A stretch of DNA of 64,000 nt from Ornithodoros turicata (Eukaryota; Arthropoda; Arachnida; Ixodida; Argasidae): NCBI RefSeq assembly GCF_037126465.1, contig NC_088201.1, forward strand, positions 85,526,273-85,590,272, in the 5' to 3' direction. A program made the position numbers and the translations under genes. Below are positions 12,431 to 23,294 of this stretch, piece by piece (position 1 is the stretch's first letter; each line of letters begins with the position of its first letter). A model generated the notes under the pieces. The model had not been told where the DNA came from. It saw only the letters and a list, made by a program, of their open reading frames with translations, and made no database searches.

Positions 12431-13439
12431 TGGCTGTCAGACGCTTCAAATTCTGAGGGGCCGGCGAAAAAGCGTCGCCAAGAGTGACAACACTTTTGGA
12501 GCGACAGGGTATGCCTGGCTCGTAAAAAGTGTTCAGAAGTATCTTCGGCACCCCGGTAAGTCTGCAAGACGCGATGAAGTGGATATTACATGTTGACCAA
12601 CTGTTCCGTAGGGCTACAGGGGGTGGCACACTCCCTGGATAAAATGGCCGGATTATAGCACTAGTAGGACACGATAGTGTGCGTGGATGCGGCGGACCAC
12701 TCCTACCATGCAACACAAGTCAGGTATGCGTTGAATGATTGTGTGCATATATGAATATGCGCTTGAGATGTGCATGTAGTTTTATGTATCTCCCTGACAT
12801 TTTCCACGAATTCGACAACGTCACCACGTCTAGCACATTCCAAGTAATGTGTGCAGTACAATTTCTGATTTGTTGCACTTACGTGCTTGTATATGTACAA
12901 TGCAATCTCGTAGTAGATATACGTGCTACCAGCCGTAAGGACGCTGTAACGTGACGGAAATTTCATTGCAATTGCCCACGTTTGTGGACTATGATGGAGA
13001 CGAGACAATGAGACTGGACCCACTGCCGGCACCAGAAAGTGGCTCCATACCAACTGCTGAGGCAGCTGTAGAAAGAAACACCAGCTTTGCAAGCCGCGGA
13101 GGCTCTGAAGGCGGTGAGAACCGTGGTATGAAAAATCTCCACCCATCCTCTTCCTTCCTGCTATAGAGTCTTAAATAATCCGTAACCTTCCCTTTTGTCC
13201 ATTCTAGGCCACTCGTTTCCCGTACTCCTGACCCCACCCCCCTTCCGCGAAACTGGGTTGGCGAGCCTTTTTGTTCACAATAACATCTTTTACTGTTCTT
13301 AAACGGTTAGAGGTCACTTATCCGTCTGCCCAGCTATTCATTGTACACAGACATGTGGCACCATATCTCCTTCCCCTTCCCTTTTTCGTACAGCAGTATG
13401 TTTAGTCGTGTATATGTCGATACCATATATACTTATGTG
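12431..13439. other. unassigned sequence
   Basis: No supported gene. The second copy of the 27-bp word at 11600 lies at about 13003-13029. Confidence 0.4.
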
Positions 13440-13549
13440 TGTCACCACTTCACTTTGTACCTGAGGAAGCGTGGACCTCCACGCGAAAGCTTGTACAAAT
13501 TAAACTTAAACAAAAATCTTCAGTGTCGGTTTCTGTATTTTGTTTATGT
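13440..13549 (-). repeat. Penelope-type terminal sequence, left part (split by LTR element)
   Basis: The last bases (about 13527-13549) plus 17534-17560 reconstitute, in reverse complement, the uninterrupted sequence at about 35205-35262, which follows a Penelope-type GIY-YIG remnant. The segment also contains a hairpin at about 13463-13490: CTGAGGA, then an A, a 7-bp perfect stem GCGTGGA/TCCACGC, then GAAA. This layout resembles a hammerhead-type core. The assignment to a second Penelope family is inference from the paralogous site. Confidence 0.5.
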
Positions 13550-13883
13550 TGTTGCGAAGTGTAGAGGGTCACCAGTTGTAAGATTGAATTTGGAGTCACA
13601 GAAGAAAGACAACTTCTTTTACATTATGAGCCGTGTTTATTTTAGCGTCCGCTTCCTTCGGAATCCCAGTCCAGACTGCTCTCCTCGGGACGCGCAAACC
13701 GGGTGTCAGGTTACACCGCGTCCGAGAGGCAGACCACGCATGCCAGGCGACCCCGCGAGTTCGAAGAAATTTACAGCGTCGCGGGTTCACGTGATCGGTC
13801 TGGCACGGCGTGTGTCTGTGAAGAAGCGGGGGCCACGAAGGAAATCGGTTTTCGAGAAATAATACAGCCTGTCGGCTGCTACA
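13550..13883 (-). repeat. 3' LTR of the Ty3/gypsy element
   Basis: This is the downstream LTR in the sense orientation. It runs from TGTAGCAGCC to CTTCGCAACA on the minus strand, the canonical TG...CA. It is 334 bp, with a purine tract directly inside it. Confidence 0.92.
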
Positions 13884-14141
13884 AGGGTCCCCCTCCTAGT
13901 GAACAAGTGAACGATAAAGAGAAAGGTCGTTGTTCAAACTAACAGGGGAAGACTTTCGGTCCCTTATAGCGTGAAACTGCGGAAAAAAAAACATAGTACA
14001 TTACGAATATATACACTATATAGTAAATTCGTACGAATGCTCGAGAAATAACATGATTAAATAATTTAACATGAAATATTGCACTGCATAGTTGAGAGTT
14101 GAATAGAGAGTAGAATAGTTGAGAGTCATGATGCAAAGTTG

Positions 14142-15527
14142 TCAGCATGAAGTTGTCAGTTGTGGTGACCAGTGCACACGACGTAGAGTCTGACGGCGGG
14201 CAGCTGAGCGTGTCACAATTGTCGTGGGCGGAGGAGTCCCATGCGGCGTGATGTCGATGTGCGCTGTCTTTAGCCTATCAACGGAGACTGTGTCTTCGTG
14301 ACCGTTGATGGAAATAACGAAATGCTTGTCTCGTCGCTGTATGACGCCATATGGTCCGTCGTACGGTTGTTGCAATGGCTTGCGGGTTGCATCGTGCCGA
14401 ACGAAAACGTGTGTACACGTCTTCAAGTTTTCATCGATGAACACGGTGCGGCGGTCTGGTTGCCGTGGGGGTTTCGGTCGAAGATCTTGTAGAGCGGAGT
14501 GCAGTCGCGTGACGTAGCATGACCATTCCACGGCACTGGTTGGATTGCGTGAGCCCGTCAAGAGGTTGTGAAGAGGCTCGAGAATTTGGGCGCAGTGAGG
14601 AATGAACCGTCGGTAGAAGTTCACAAGTCCCAAGAATTCTCGCAGCTTTCGACGGGTCGGTGGTAGGGGAAAGTCTTTGATGACGTCGACTTTCTCTGGC
14701 AGCGGTGTTATGCCGTGTCGATCAATGCGATGGCCAAGGAATTCCAATGCGTCCACGCCGAAGATGCATTTAGCGGCGTTCATCACTACGCCGTTGTCCT
14801 GCAGTCGTTGGAAAAGCAAGCGAAGATGATGTTCATGCTCTTCTTCTGACGTGCTGGCGACCAGGATGTCATCGACGTACACGAAGCAGAAGTCGAGTCC
14901 GCGTAACACATCGTCGATGAATCTCTGGAAGGTCTGAACGGCGTTACGGAGGCCAAATGGCATACGGACATACTCAAAGAGACCGAAAGGTGTTATGATG
15001 GCCGTTTTGGGAATGTCCGCAGGCTCTACCGGGATTTGGAAGTAGGCCTTGATGAGGTCAATCTTGGAAAACATTGTGGCACCATGTAGATGAGACGTGA
15101 AGTCTTGGATATGTGGGACTGGATATCTGTCCGGAACGGTGATGTTGTTCAACGCACGGTAGTCTCTACACGGTCTCCAGTCGCCACGATTCTTTTTGGG
15201 GACCATATGCAGGGAGGATGCCCATGGGCTGGAAGACGTGCGAACGATACCCATCTCCAACATATGGTCGAATTCACGCTTAGCAATCGCAAGACGTTCA
15301 GGAGGGAGGCGTCTTGGACGAGCGTGTACAGGCGGACCGCTCGTCACGATGTGGTGAGTGACGTTGTGACGCGCTAGCGTAGGAGATGGTGTAGCACGCA
15401 CAACATCAGGAAAGTCTCGCAGAAGACATGAGAATCGAGTAGATGTCGAAGGGAGGAGAAACGTAGGTCCGATGGAGGAGTAAGAAGATGGCACGCCGCG
15501 GATGCTCAAGGTGGTGGAATTGTCCAC
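14142..15527 (-). pseudogene. Ty3/gypsy pol: reverse transcriptase fused to integrase C-terminus (deletion form)
   Basis: The 461-residue frame has the RT fingers ([20 protein letters not shown]), the palm ([14 protein letters not shown]) and the catalytic box YVDDILVAS at about residue 216. It continues through the connection region ([18 protein letters not shown]). At about residue 325 it jumps to a sequence resembling the end of integrase, including a GPY-like module ([10 protein letters not shown]). A normal pol has about 500 more residues here for RNase H and the zinc-finger and catalytic parts of integrase. The frame is open across the junction. The missing domains mean it could synthesise cDNA at best and would need integrase from elsewhere. 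Confidence 0.88.
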
Positions 15528-15808
15528 GAGCCTCTTCCCGCGTACGTCAACGAGGAGATCGAAGAACTTGAGAAAGTCGGCACCGAGAATGGCGTGGGGT
15601 AGATCAGCAATGACGAATATCCACTGAAATGTTCTGCGAAGTCCTAGGTTCAGAGTCAGCTGAACGTTCTCCGTAAGTGGCGATGGCAGAGTGGTTCACT
15701 GCGCGCAACTTGTACTCTGGAGAGCGCAAACGACGGTCTTGTGGGGTCGGCGGGATGATGCTTACGTCAGCACCAGTGTCCACAAGGAACCTCGTACCGT
15801 ATCACTTA
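15528..15808 (-). pseudogene. retropepsin-like protease remnant, frameshifted
   Basis: Between gag and pol the minus strand reads a protease-like segment with FLVDTGADVSIIPP in one frame (about 15795-15755). Its downstream homology moves between frames and meets stops. Aspartic proteases of Ty3/gypsy use D-T/S-G as catalytic motif, so the active-site word survives but the gene is broken. Confidence 0.6.
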
Positions 15809-16777
15809 TCAGCAACGAAGAAGAGACGGCTTCCACATTCCCCGGCAGCACCAGCCGTCGTTAGTGGCTGGGAGTGGCATTTCCCGATCTTGCACAGGAT
15901 GGGCGGCAGCGTTGGGCGGCGTCACCAAAGGTGCGGTGGTACCAGCACATGGTACTGTTGGCGGCTGGTGAAGCTGAGCGTGTGCGCGGGACCGCGATGG
16001 TGTTCGACCGCGTTGGCGTGCCGTACGGCCGAATCCTTGCATATTGGCGACCATGTTTGTCAAGTGTGCTACAGTGCTCTGTAGTTGCTCGACGTTGGTC
16101 GTAAGTGCCGCGATGGAATCGGACACTGGCACAACCTGTTGAAGAGGTGGCGTGTGTGACGCACCGAAGGTTGAACTCGACGCTGCAGGTGCGTCGACCG
16201 ACGCGATCGGAGACGTTGACTGAACCGAAAGTTCCAAGATGCGGTCAGCGAGACGTGCCTGGTCATCGATGCTGATATCGCCTGCTGCTGTAAGCACCAT
16301 GCGCACTTGCGATGGCAGGCGCTGCAAAAACAACTCACGCAGAATCGTGTTGTCCAGTGTGTTGGAGCCAAGAAGTTGCTGCATGCGTCGCAAAAGTTGC
16401 GACGGCTTCCTGTCACGTAGTTCCTCCGCGATGAGGAGCTGTTGAAGACGACGTTGTTCCGACGCTGCTGTCCGTCGAATCAACTCCTCTTTCACTTTGT
16501 CGTACGGGTTGTGCGGAGGAGGTGACACGATAATATCGCGCACTTCTGCAGCAATCTCCGGTGGCAGAGCACTAATTAGATGTCCGTATTTGGTGGTCTG
16601 CAGGCAAATTCCACGTGCGCGGAATTGTGCTTCGACTTGGCAGAACCAAAGTTCGGGATCAGACGGCCAATACTGGGGAAGTTTCAAACTCACGGCTTGA
16701 ATATGATGTTCGTGAGCTGGAGTCTGGGCGGGAGTCTGGGCTGCGGTACCATTGGCGGGTTCGGTGTCACCTGGCAT
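15809..16777 (-). CDS. Ty3/gypsy Gag-like protein
   Basis: The 322-residue frame has a proline/alanine-rich N-terminus, then LPQYWPSDPELWFCQVEAQF, which matches the retrotransposon gag core of arthropod Ty3/gypsy elements, and an SEQRRLQQLL-type helix. The same core recurs in the second element (34400-34885) with FWNANPNVWFSQVECQF. No intact CCHC knuckle is seen; the C-terminus ends in a shifted frame near the protease. The start at MPGDTEPANG is the first Met before the homologous core. It probably forms the particle shell. Confidence 0.75.
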   Translation of the reverse strand: MPGDTEPANGTAAQTPAQTPAHEHHIQAVSLKLPQYWPSDPELWFCQVEAQFRARGICLQTTKYGHLISALPPEIAAEVRDIIVSPPPHNPYDKVKEELIRRTAASEQRRLQQLLIAEELRDRKPSQLLRRMQQLLGSNTLDNTILRELFLQRLPSQVRMVLTAAGDISIDDQARLADRILELSVQSTSPIASVDAPAASSSTFGASHTPPLQQVVPVSDSIAALTTNVEQLQSTVAHLTNMVANMQGFGRTARQRGRTPSRSRAHAQLHQPPTVPCAGTTAPLVTPPNAAAHPVQDREMPLPATNDGWCCRGMWKPSLLRC

Positions 16778-17195
16778 GGCGATGTGTGGCGGAACGACTT
16801 ACAAAAACTCGCGGCCTCGTGCGCTTTCTTCAAGAAACGGGCCTAGCGGAGAGACCACTCTAGTGCACCTCTCACCTACAGTGTGCTTCCGTCCCATCAG
16901 TATCGGTCATCCTGCCTCTACATCACTTTAAAGTCAACTCTCCTCTCCCACTTTCTTTTTTTTTTTCGGCTATAGTCGTGACGATGCCCACTTGAGTGCG
17001 GCCAACAACGGCAAGCTACCTCGACCCCCCCCCCCCCCCCCGATGTGTGGCGGATGAAGGAGCGAAGACAACGAAGTACAAATCGGAAGGAGCCACGCGA
17101 AGTGGAGCGTAATCCAGAATCACAGGGCGGACGATGATGAGCAGAGAAGCGTGTAGAGAAGGTGCACAAAAGTTCCAAGTCCGGAGTCACCAATT

Positions 17196-17529
17196 TGTTG
17201 CGAAGTGTAGAGGGTCACCAGTTGCAAGATTGAATTTGGAGTCACAGAAGAAGGACAACTTCTTTTACATTATGAGCCGTGTTTATTTTAGCGTCCGCTT
17301 CCTTCGGAATCCCAGTCCAGACTGCTCCCCTCGGGACGCGCAAACCGGGTGTCAGGTTACACCGCGTCCGAGAGGCAGACCACGCATGCCAGGCGACCCC
17401 GCGAGTTCCAAGAAATTTACAGCGTCGCGGGTTCACGTGATCGGTCTGGCACGGCGTGTGTCTGTGAAGAAGCGGGGGCCACGAAGGATGTCGGTTTTCG
17501 AGAAATAATACAGCCTGTCGGCTGCTACA
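17196..17529 (-). repeat. 5' LTR of the Ty3/gypsy element
   Basis: This 334-bp LTR is paired with 13550-13883. It should carry the promoter and start of the element transcript on the minus strand. The presumed primer-binding site starts TGGTGACTCCGG, immediately inside (about 17192 downward). Confidence 0.92.
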
Positions 17530-17533
17530 ATGT

Positions 17534-17600
17534 GATCTACAGGACTTGACTCCCCTCTTCGTATATGCTTCAACTACATTTGTAGCTATTAAAACCTGAA
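17534..17600 (-). repeat. Penelope-type terminal sequence, right part
   Basis: It continues the sequence interrupted by the LTR element at 13549 and matches, in reverse complement, about 35205-35235 (GACTTGACTCCCCTCTTCGT with small changes beyond). Confidence 0.55.
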
Positions 17601-18321
17601 ATTGCTGAGTGAGCTAACTTTACAATGCAGATCAACTCTTATCTCAACTTGTGCATCTATTTTATTTCACATGTGCATACCTTTCTGTCACAGGTGTGAC
17701 TCTTACTGTGTATTCACACGAGCGCCTTTTCTGACTGCGAAGCGACCGAAGGAGGTATCAGCGTAATCACCCAATCATCCAGCCATTCGGTCGCGGGCGG
17801 GGCCTATTGTACAGCAGAATCTAGGAAGCGCACACGTTCTTATCTTATTTTTGACGAGATCTGAAAGAGCCTTGTGCAACATCATTGCCCTCGGCAGCTC
17901 CGTCCGTCAGAAAGAACCACGCGGATAGTTTGTTCGCGGGGCACAGAATCTGACGACTGACGCGCAGAGCCTTCCGGGAGGACGAAAAAAAAATAAAAAG
18001 AAAAAAAAAGCCACCTCCTGTTGCCAATGTGACAAGCTCTTTTGTTTTTATCTAATACATCTGGTAGAGCAACACTCGATTTTGTGGAAACGTACCGATG
18101 AGCAATACCGAAATGTACCATGGAAACATGCCATGTGAGAACAAATCGTTTTTGAAATGAGAAAGAGACACCTGGATATCGAAGCAACAGTATGTATGTA
18201 CACCAAAGCACTTTTGCGGTCCCCATATTCACGGCGTAGTCGTTGTATCAGTTAAGAACGCGTTAATTATTAATAACGAGTTGGCTGCATGCTCGCATTC
18301 CAAACCAAAAGGTATCGGCTC
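17601..18321. other. unassigned sequence
   Basis: No gene recognised. A-rich simple sequence lies at about 17983-18011. Confidence 0.4.
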
Positions 18322-18334
18322 AGGATGCTGGTAG

Positions 18335-18508
18335 GAAGGGAGTTGCCTCAGGACAGAAGCCGCCGATATTTGGAACAGAGACTGTTCTTCTTCTGGGCAC
18401 CGTCCTCATCATTGGCATGGTATTTAAAGGGTTAGGTGTGACGTGTTTAAAGGTTCCTGCGAATTGTGGGTCAACAGCCCGGAGGGAAGAAAGGGTCCGT
18501 ACGGGCTT
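18335..18508 (+). repeat. inverted terminal repeat of Penelope-like element (left)
   Basis: It is the reverse complement of 21485-21670 with few differences. On the minus strand it contains CAGAAGA, an A, a perfect 6-bp stem GAACAG/CTGTTC with a TCT loop, then a CAAA; the two other copies have GAAA there. This hairpin resembles a degenerate hammerhead core, a motif known from Penelope terminal repeats. Confidence 0.8.
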
Positions 18509-18827
18509 CTACGGCCGGAGTGAATGGCTGCTTTGTTAGAGTGTGGAGGGGATTATGTGAATGTAGTGATCTAGGCTACAGACCGGTTACAGAAAAATGG
18601 AAGGTTCACGAACACGTGGACGAAACGGGACAACAGGCAAGAATTGGCAAGCATAGCGAAAGATAAGGAGGTTAGTGGTTACGTGGGGAAAATTCCAGAA
18701 CGAGCAAAGGATTTTTTTAAAATATATATTTGTAATACAAAGTTGTGGCATGCAATAAAGAGAGCAGAAAGCAGTGGCCATGCAGAACATAACAGATGAT
18801 AATGAAGGTAGAAGTGAAAAGCATATT

Positions 18828-20835
18828 TTATTTGTGAAGTGTTTCTAGGGTACCTTGTGATTTGTTGATACCGGACGGGTGAAGAGCGTTGAACTTGTAT
18901 ATGAGATAAGACTCCCTATCACGTCTGTCACGTGTGGATCTAAACCCGGTTTCTAGAATATATAGTTTAATGTTGTCAAAATTGTGACCAGGAACGTTAA
19001 AGTGTTCGGCGACTGCTTTGGGGAGTTTGTTGGACGTGTCGGTTCTGTGTCCGGTAAGGCGGTTGTTCATTTGTTGGCCGGTTTCACCAATGTATTGCAT
19101 AGAGCAGTCGCCGCATTCAATGCAGTATATGACATTGGAGCTTGTGCATGTGAATGCGTGGTTAACGGGGTGGGTGTAATTGCTCGCAGTGCTTTTGATG
19201 GAGTTAGCGTGTTGAACGTGCTTGCATGTTTTGCAGCGCGGGAGGTTGCAGGGTCGTGTTCCCGTGTACGGGGCGCTCGTTTTGCTGATTTTCGCATTGA
19301 CCAAAGAGTCGGCCAGGTTTCTTGCGCGTCGGTATGTCACCTGTATGGGATTTGTGAATATGTTGCTAAGTCGGTCAGTGCTTTGGAGGAGGGGCTCGTG
19401 CTTCTGTAGAATGGCTTTGATGTTTGGAAGTGCGTTGGAATATCTTGTGATGAAGCTTATTTGGCACGCGTCAGGATTTTTTCGGTTTTCCAGAACCTCG
19501 TTTCGATCGAGTGTGAGTGCCTTGCGACGGAATTCGGTTAGGAGGGAGTCTGGATAGTCCCTTTGGGCAAATGTACTGCAGAGTTCGTCAAGCTTCTCAG
19601 CGTAATCTGTGTCGTTTGAACAAATTCTGCGTAGTCTTACACTCTGCCCATTAGGAATTCCAACCTTACAGTGACGCGGGTGGTGACTCTTGAAGTGAAG
19701 GTATTGTTGTTTGTCAGTTGGCTTTTTGTACAGGGTTGTGATGAGGTTGCCGTTGTCTAGTGATATCGTGGTGTCGAGGAAGTTAATTAAGTGAGTTGAC
19801 TGTTGTGATGTGAACTTTATGTTGCTATGCGCGGTGTTCAGTAGATCTACGAACTTTTGGAATTCATGTTCCCCGTGTTCCCATATTATCAGTATGTCAT
19901 CGATGTATCGAAGGTACACCGTGGGTTTTAATGAGAGGGCGCTGAGAACTTTGTTTTCTAAGAACCCCATGAAGATATTTGCGTATGTGGGTGCAACAGG
20001 TGTGCCCATACTTGTACCGTGTACTTGTAGGTAGTATTCGCCATTGAACTCGAAGTAGTTCAGTTTAAGGACCAAGTCCATTAGAGCGAGTATGGTTTCC
20101 GTGTATTTTCTGGTGTTTGTTGTAGAAAGGGTATTGCAGAGGGCTGTGATTCCGTCGTTGTGTGGGATGTTAGTATACAGTGATGTCACATCCAGCGTGG
20201 CTAGTACTGTGTCCCCACCAAATGTACGAGTGTTGTTTATATCTCTGATTATTCTGAGGAGGTGGGGTGTATCTTGTACATGCGATGGCAGTGTTGTCGG
20301 AATATTGTTTAAATAGTGGTCCAGGAATTTCGAGAGTCTTTCTGTTGGTGTGTTGTTATTAGATACAATTGGCCTGCCGGGAATGTCAGCCGTATAGAGC
20401 TCGTTGGCGTGTACCTTGTGGATTTTGGGCAGTAAATACAAACGACCTGCGCCTGTGTTTGATGGGGTGAGATATCTGAGGTCGTCACGTGTGATGAGCT
20501 TTCGTTGTTGGAGGTCCTGTATGGTATGGGGTATTAGCGCCGTGTACTCCTTTGTTGGGTCATGGTCCAGTTTGAGGTAGTGTTGCGTATTGTTGAGTTG
20601 ACTATGAGCTTCAGAAATATATTTATCTGTGGGCCAGATGACGATACTCCCACCCTTATCTGCGGGCTTGATAATGATATCATCTCTGTCAGCTAGCGCT
20701 TTGATGATGTCACGCTGTGTTTTAGTGAGGTTGTGACCACGCGAGCTTTGGGAAATACCGCGAAGGATGTCGTTGCTTACTTGTTTAATGTACGGGTCTA
20801 ATGCGGGTTCTCGGCCGTGATTTGGTGTCCAGGCT
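18828..20835 (-). pseudogene. Penelope-like reverse transcriptase with GIY-YIG endonuclease
   Basis: The open part gives 537 residues from 20441 down to 18828, and the homology continues upstream in the same frame to the TGA at about 20836. RT motifs include LPKIHK, GRPIVSNNNTP, LDVTSLYTNIPH, the conserved HGTSMGTPVAPTYAN and the catalytic box YIDDILIIW. The C-terminus has the GIY-YIG nuclease start VIYCIECGDCSMQYIGETGQ, followed by the HR and E-containing (RRDRESYLIYKF) positions and the usual LHPSGINK end. In this class the nuclease nicks the target and the RT primes from it. Catalytic residues look intact, so only the upstream stop and shift disable this copy. Confidence 0.93.
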
Positions 20836-21558
20836 CATGGTAGTCGGAGGTCGTTGTTCTTTTCTTGTGTTGTATGAGCGAAGAATTCTCTAAGGCGTAG
20901 CCGTCTCGCAAAGTCTGATATGTCTTTGTGGATTTCGTATTCGTTAACAGAATTGAGTGTAGGGCAGAACGTTAATCCCCCTAGAGAGGACTTGTAGTTC
21001 GTCGCTGGTTAGTGAGCGTGATATATCTATTACGGTGCTTGTGTCAGCGTTTTCTCGGGGTGGCTCAGCGATGTTTCGGAGAGTTGTGGTTGTGGTGCTG
21101 GAAATGATTTGTTCGGCTGCTGCGTGTGTCGTGTTAGTGGGTCCGGTATCCGTGTCGTTGTTGGAATTAGGTTTTCCGAGTTTTGAGTGTTCCTTGTTAG
21201 CTAGCTCGCGATTGAGTTGTTGAATGTGTAGTTCGAGAGTGTTTGCCTCCGCGTCGGTGAGACTGATATTGTTCATATGGGCCTGGATCGTAGCGAGTTG
21301 CGCGTGGCACTGTTTCTTTAATATTTCAAGAAACGTACGGGCTGTGTTGTTAAGGGCTGGTGCCCACTCTAGCTCTAGTTCAGGTGTCAGTTTTCCTAAT
21401 GCAGGAACTGTTTTAGGGGTGAGGCCTTTAGGTACTGTGTTGTGAGCCAGGTGGTGGGTGTAGATCCGTAGATGATGTAGGTATCGGCGTAGAAGCCCGT
21501 ACGGACCCTTTCTTCCCTCCGGGCTGTTGACCCACAATTCGCAGGAACCTTTAAACAC
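20836..21558 (-). pseudogene. Penelope-like element N-terminal region
   Basis: From 21558 the frame runs 204 residues and contains a helix-rich segment (NRELANKEHSKLGK) and the conserved transition LTSDELQVLSRG. At about 20975 one extra base shifts it; the correct frame continues with FCPTLNSVNEYEIHKD and FARRLRLREFF until the TGA at about 20836 (DLRLP-stop-AWTPNHG). This N-terminal extension precedes the fingers in Penelope proteins. Its exact role is not known to me. The start is uncertain because the first residues overlap the terminal repeat. Confidence 0.8.
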
Positions 21559-21705
21559 GTCACACCTAACCCTTTAAATACCATGCCAATGATGAGGACG
21601 GTGCCCAGAAGAAGAACAGTCTCTGTTCGAAATATCGGCGGCTTCTGTCCTGAGGCAACTCCCTTCCTACATCTCTACCGGTTCGCTGGATTTCTACCCA
21701 TCTAC
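21485..21705 (-). repeat. inverted terminal repeat of Penelope-like element (right, 5' end)
   Basis: It pairs with 18335-18508. The outermost 35 bp (containing CCGGTTCGCTGGATTTCTAC) are also present at the right end of the short copy at 5916 but absent at the other ends. Confidence 0.8.
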
Positions 21706-21718
21706 AGGATGCTGGTAG

Positions 21719-23294
21719 TTTCGTTTAAAAACGAGAAAATGTGTGAGCAGTATGTCGCACGCCAGGTAAGCCAAAGGGGCTCAAAATTTAATCCACGAGC
21801 CGGCCACTGCGGAGGTCGCGGATATTCATAGTTGTTTTGCATCATAAATTAACCGTGTAATGCTATAATATTTTAGGGCTGTAATTACACACAATGCCCG
21901 AACAAGTTTACAGGTAGCATCCTGTGTTCACCATCACGTCTTGCAGTGCGCGCGCGGGAGGTCATTGTGTGCATACAGTGTGTCCTTACAAGCACCAACG
22001 AGGACGAACAGTTGTAATAAACTGAGCCAGTGGTCCTCGGTTTCACTATTTTTGCGTGTTTGCCATCCATCGCGGCCACAAAGTTTGGGAACTGCCACAG
22101 CGCTTCAAAGTAACGTGTTTTAAATCTGGATAAAGCTAGTGCTAAAAATGCAACATATTGAGGAACTTACATATAGCGTCTCGCTTTGCCATAACATTAT
22201 TTCGTAATTATTCACTGGGGGAGATTCTTATACAACGCGATATGCAAAAAGTGCGAATTCGTAAATTTCGTTTTGTTCCATAATTTTATATGTATGGATG
22301 GGACGGTAACGTACCCCCCATCCCAAACCCCCCTCCCCCGAAAAAAAAAAGAAAGGAAAAGATCAGGAAATATCATAAGGGTTGTTTGAGTGGGAGAGGA
22401 TAATTTCCAAGAGAGGTTCTTCTCCCGTTCTAATTGCACTACCAACGGTGCGGGATCATGGTGGTGAACTCTACCTCGCTATGCCACCGGTATATGCGAT
22501 GAACGTTTTACTGCAATGAGTAGTGTACGAAGGCAGTAGACACAAAAACATGGCCTTTCCAACGCCTAAAGCAATGGGGTCAATGAAACGCAGGAATTGG
22601 AAGCTCCCAGAGGAGGGGTCGTACCTGAGCCATCCCATTTCTGCACTCAAAAAACTGAACTTCAGGGCATAGCAGGCTATGCTCCAACCATGGCCACGAG
22701 CGATAGAGTCATCGCTTCTGATTCGAAGAGAGAGGAGGGCGAACGGTTTTTTGTGTCACTTATCATATATCCGAATTGACACAAGAGAGGGGGGTTATGG
22801 CAGGATCAGCTTGCCGTTGTTTTCCGCACAGAAGTGGACGTCGTCACGACTTTAGCAAAAAGAAGAAAAGAAGCAAGCCGGATGGAGGACAGAGGAGGTG
22901 CGTGGAGGGTGCATGAGTTCATCGGGGGGAGCAAACTCTTAAATGGGTCTTTGAGCAAGACCTGCCATCTGTAGAAAGAGGACAAGGTTTCTTGCTTTAG
23001 CAAAACGTGCGGCAGAACTACCACACACACACCATTGAGACAAAAAGGTGTATGCTCCACTCAGAAGTGAACCCTATATTTCGCGGCAATGGTTGGCGTA
23101 GAGTGTGCTATGCGATGAAGCTATTTTTACTGTGTTCTAAAGGTGCGACCTTTACGCCACAGCCGTCTCTGCTTTACATCACACTCATCACCGTCACACT
23201 GCGAAGACACACAGCCTTCATAGCACTCTCTCGTACACTCTTTCCCGCTCAGTCTTGTTTACGAACACTTTATGCATTTAGAGCCATGTTTAAG
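21719..23294. other. unassigned sequence
   Basis: No gene recognised. Mixed low-complexity stretches (poly-C/poly-A at about 22315-22360) occur. Confidence 0.4.

Larger units (their letters stand above)
13550..17529 (-). mobile_element. Ty3/gypsy LTR retrotransposon with internal deletion, 4-bp target duplication
   Basis: Two 334-bp direct LTRs (13550-13883 and 17196-17529) bound the element and ATGT flanks it on both sides (13546-13549 and 17530-17533). Sense is minus: gag (16777-15809), protease remnant, then reverse transcriptase (15527-14142). On the sense strand a TGG that can pair with a tRNA CCA end lies 3 bases after the 5' LTR (about 17192), and the purine tract AGGAGGGGGACCC lies just before the 3' LTR (about 13884-13900). 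The LTRs differ at about 6 of 334 positions, so the insertion is young. RNase H and the integrase core are missing, so it is nonautonomous. Confidence 0.92.
18322..21718 (-). mobile_element. Penelope-like element, near full length, with 13-bp target duplications
   Basis: The body is 18335-21705 (3371 bp), flanked by AGGATGCTGGTAG at 18322-18334 and 21706-21718. Its ends are inverted repeats of about 175 bp (18335-18508 against 21485-21670), with about 35 extra bases at the 5' (right) end. The minus strand encodes an N-terminal region, a Penelope-type reverse transcriptase and a C-terminal GIY-YIG nuclease. The frame is broken by one shift at about 20975 and one in-frame TGA at about 20836. 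A 657-bp relative lies at 5260-5916. The target duplications show retroposition of this copy. Confidence 0.93.

Noticed and set aside
13341..13862. 173-residue plus-strand frame, nearly repeated at 17134-17508
   Set aside because: The shared part is LTR sequence read antisense, so the repetition reflects the two LTRs and not a gene family.
18984..19409. 141-residue plus-strand frame rich in Val and Cys
   Set aside because: It is the antisense shadow of the Penelope-like reverse transcriptase on the minus strand.
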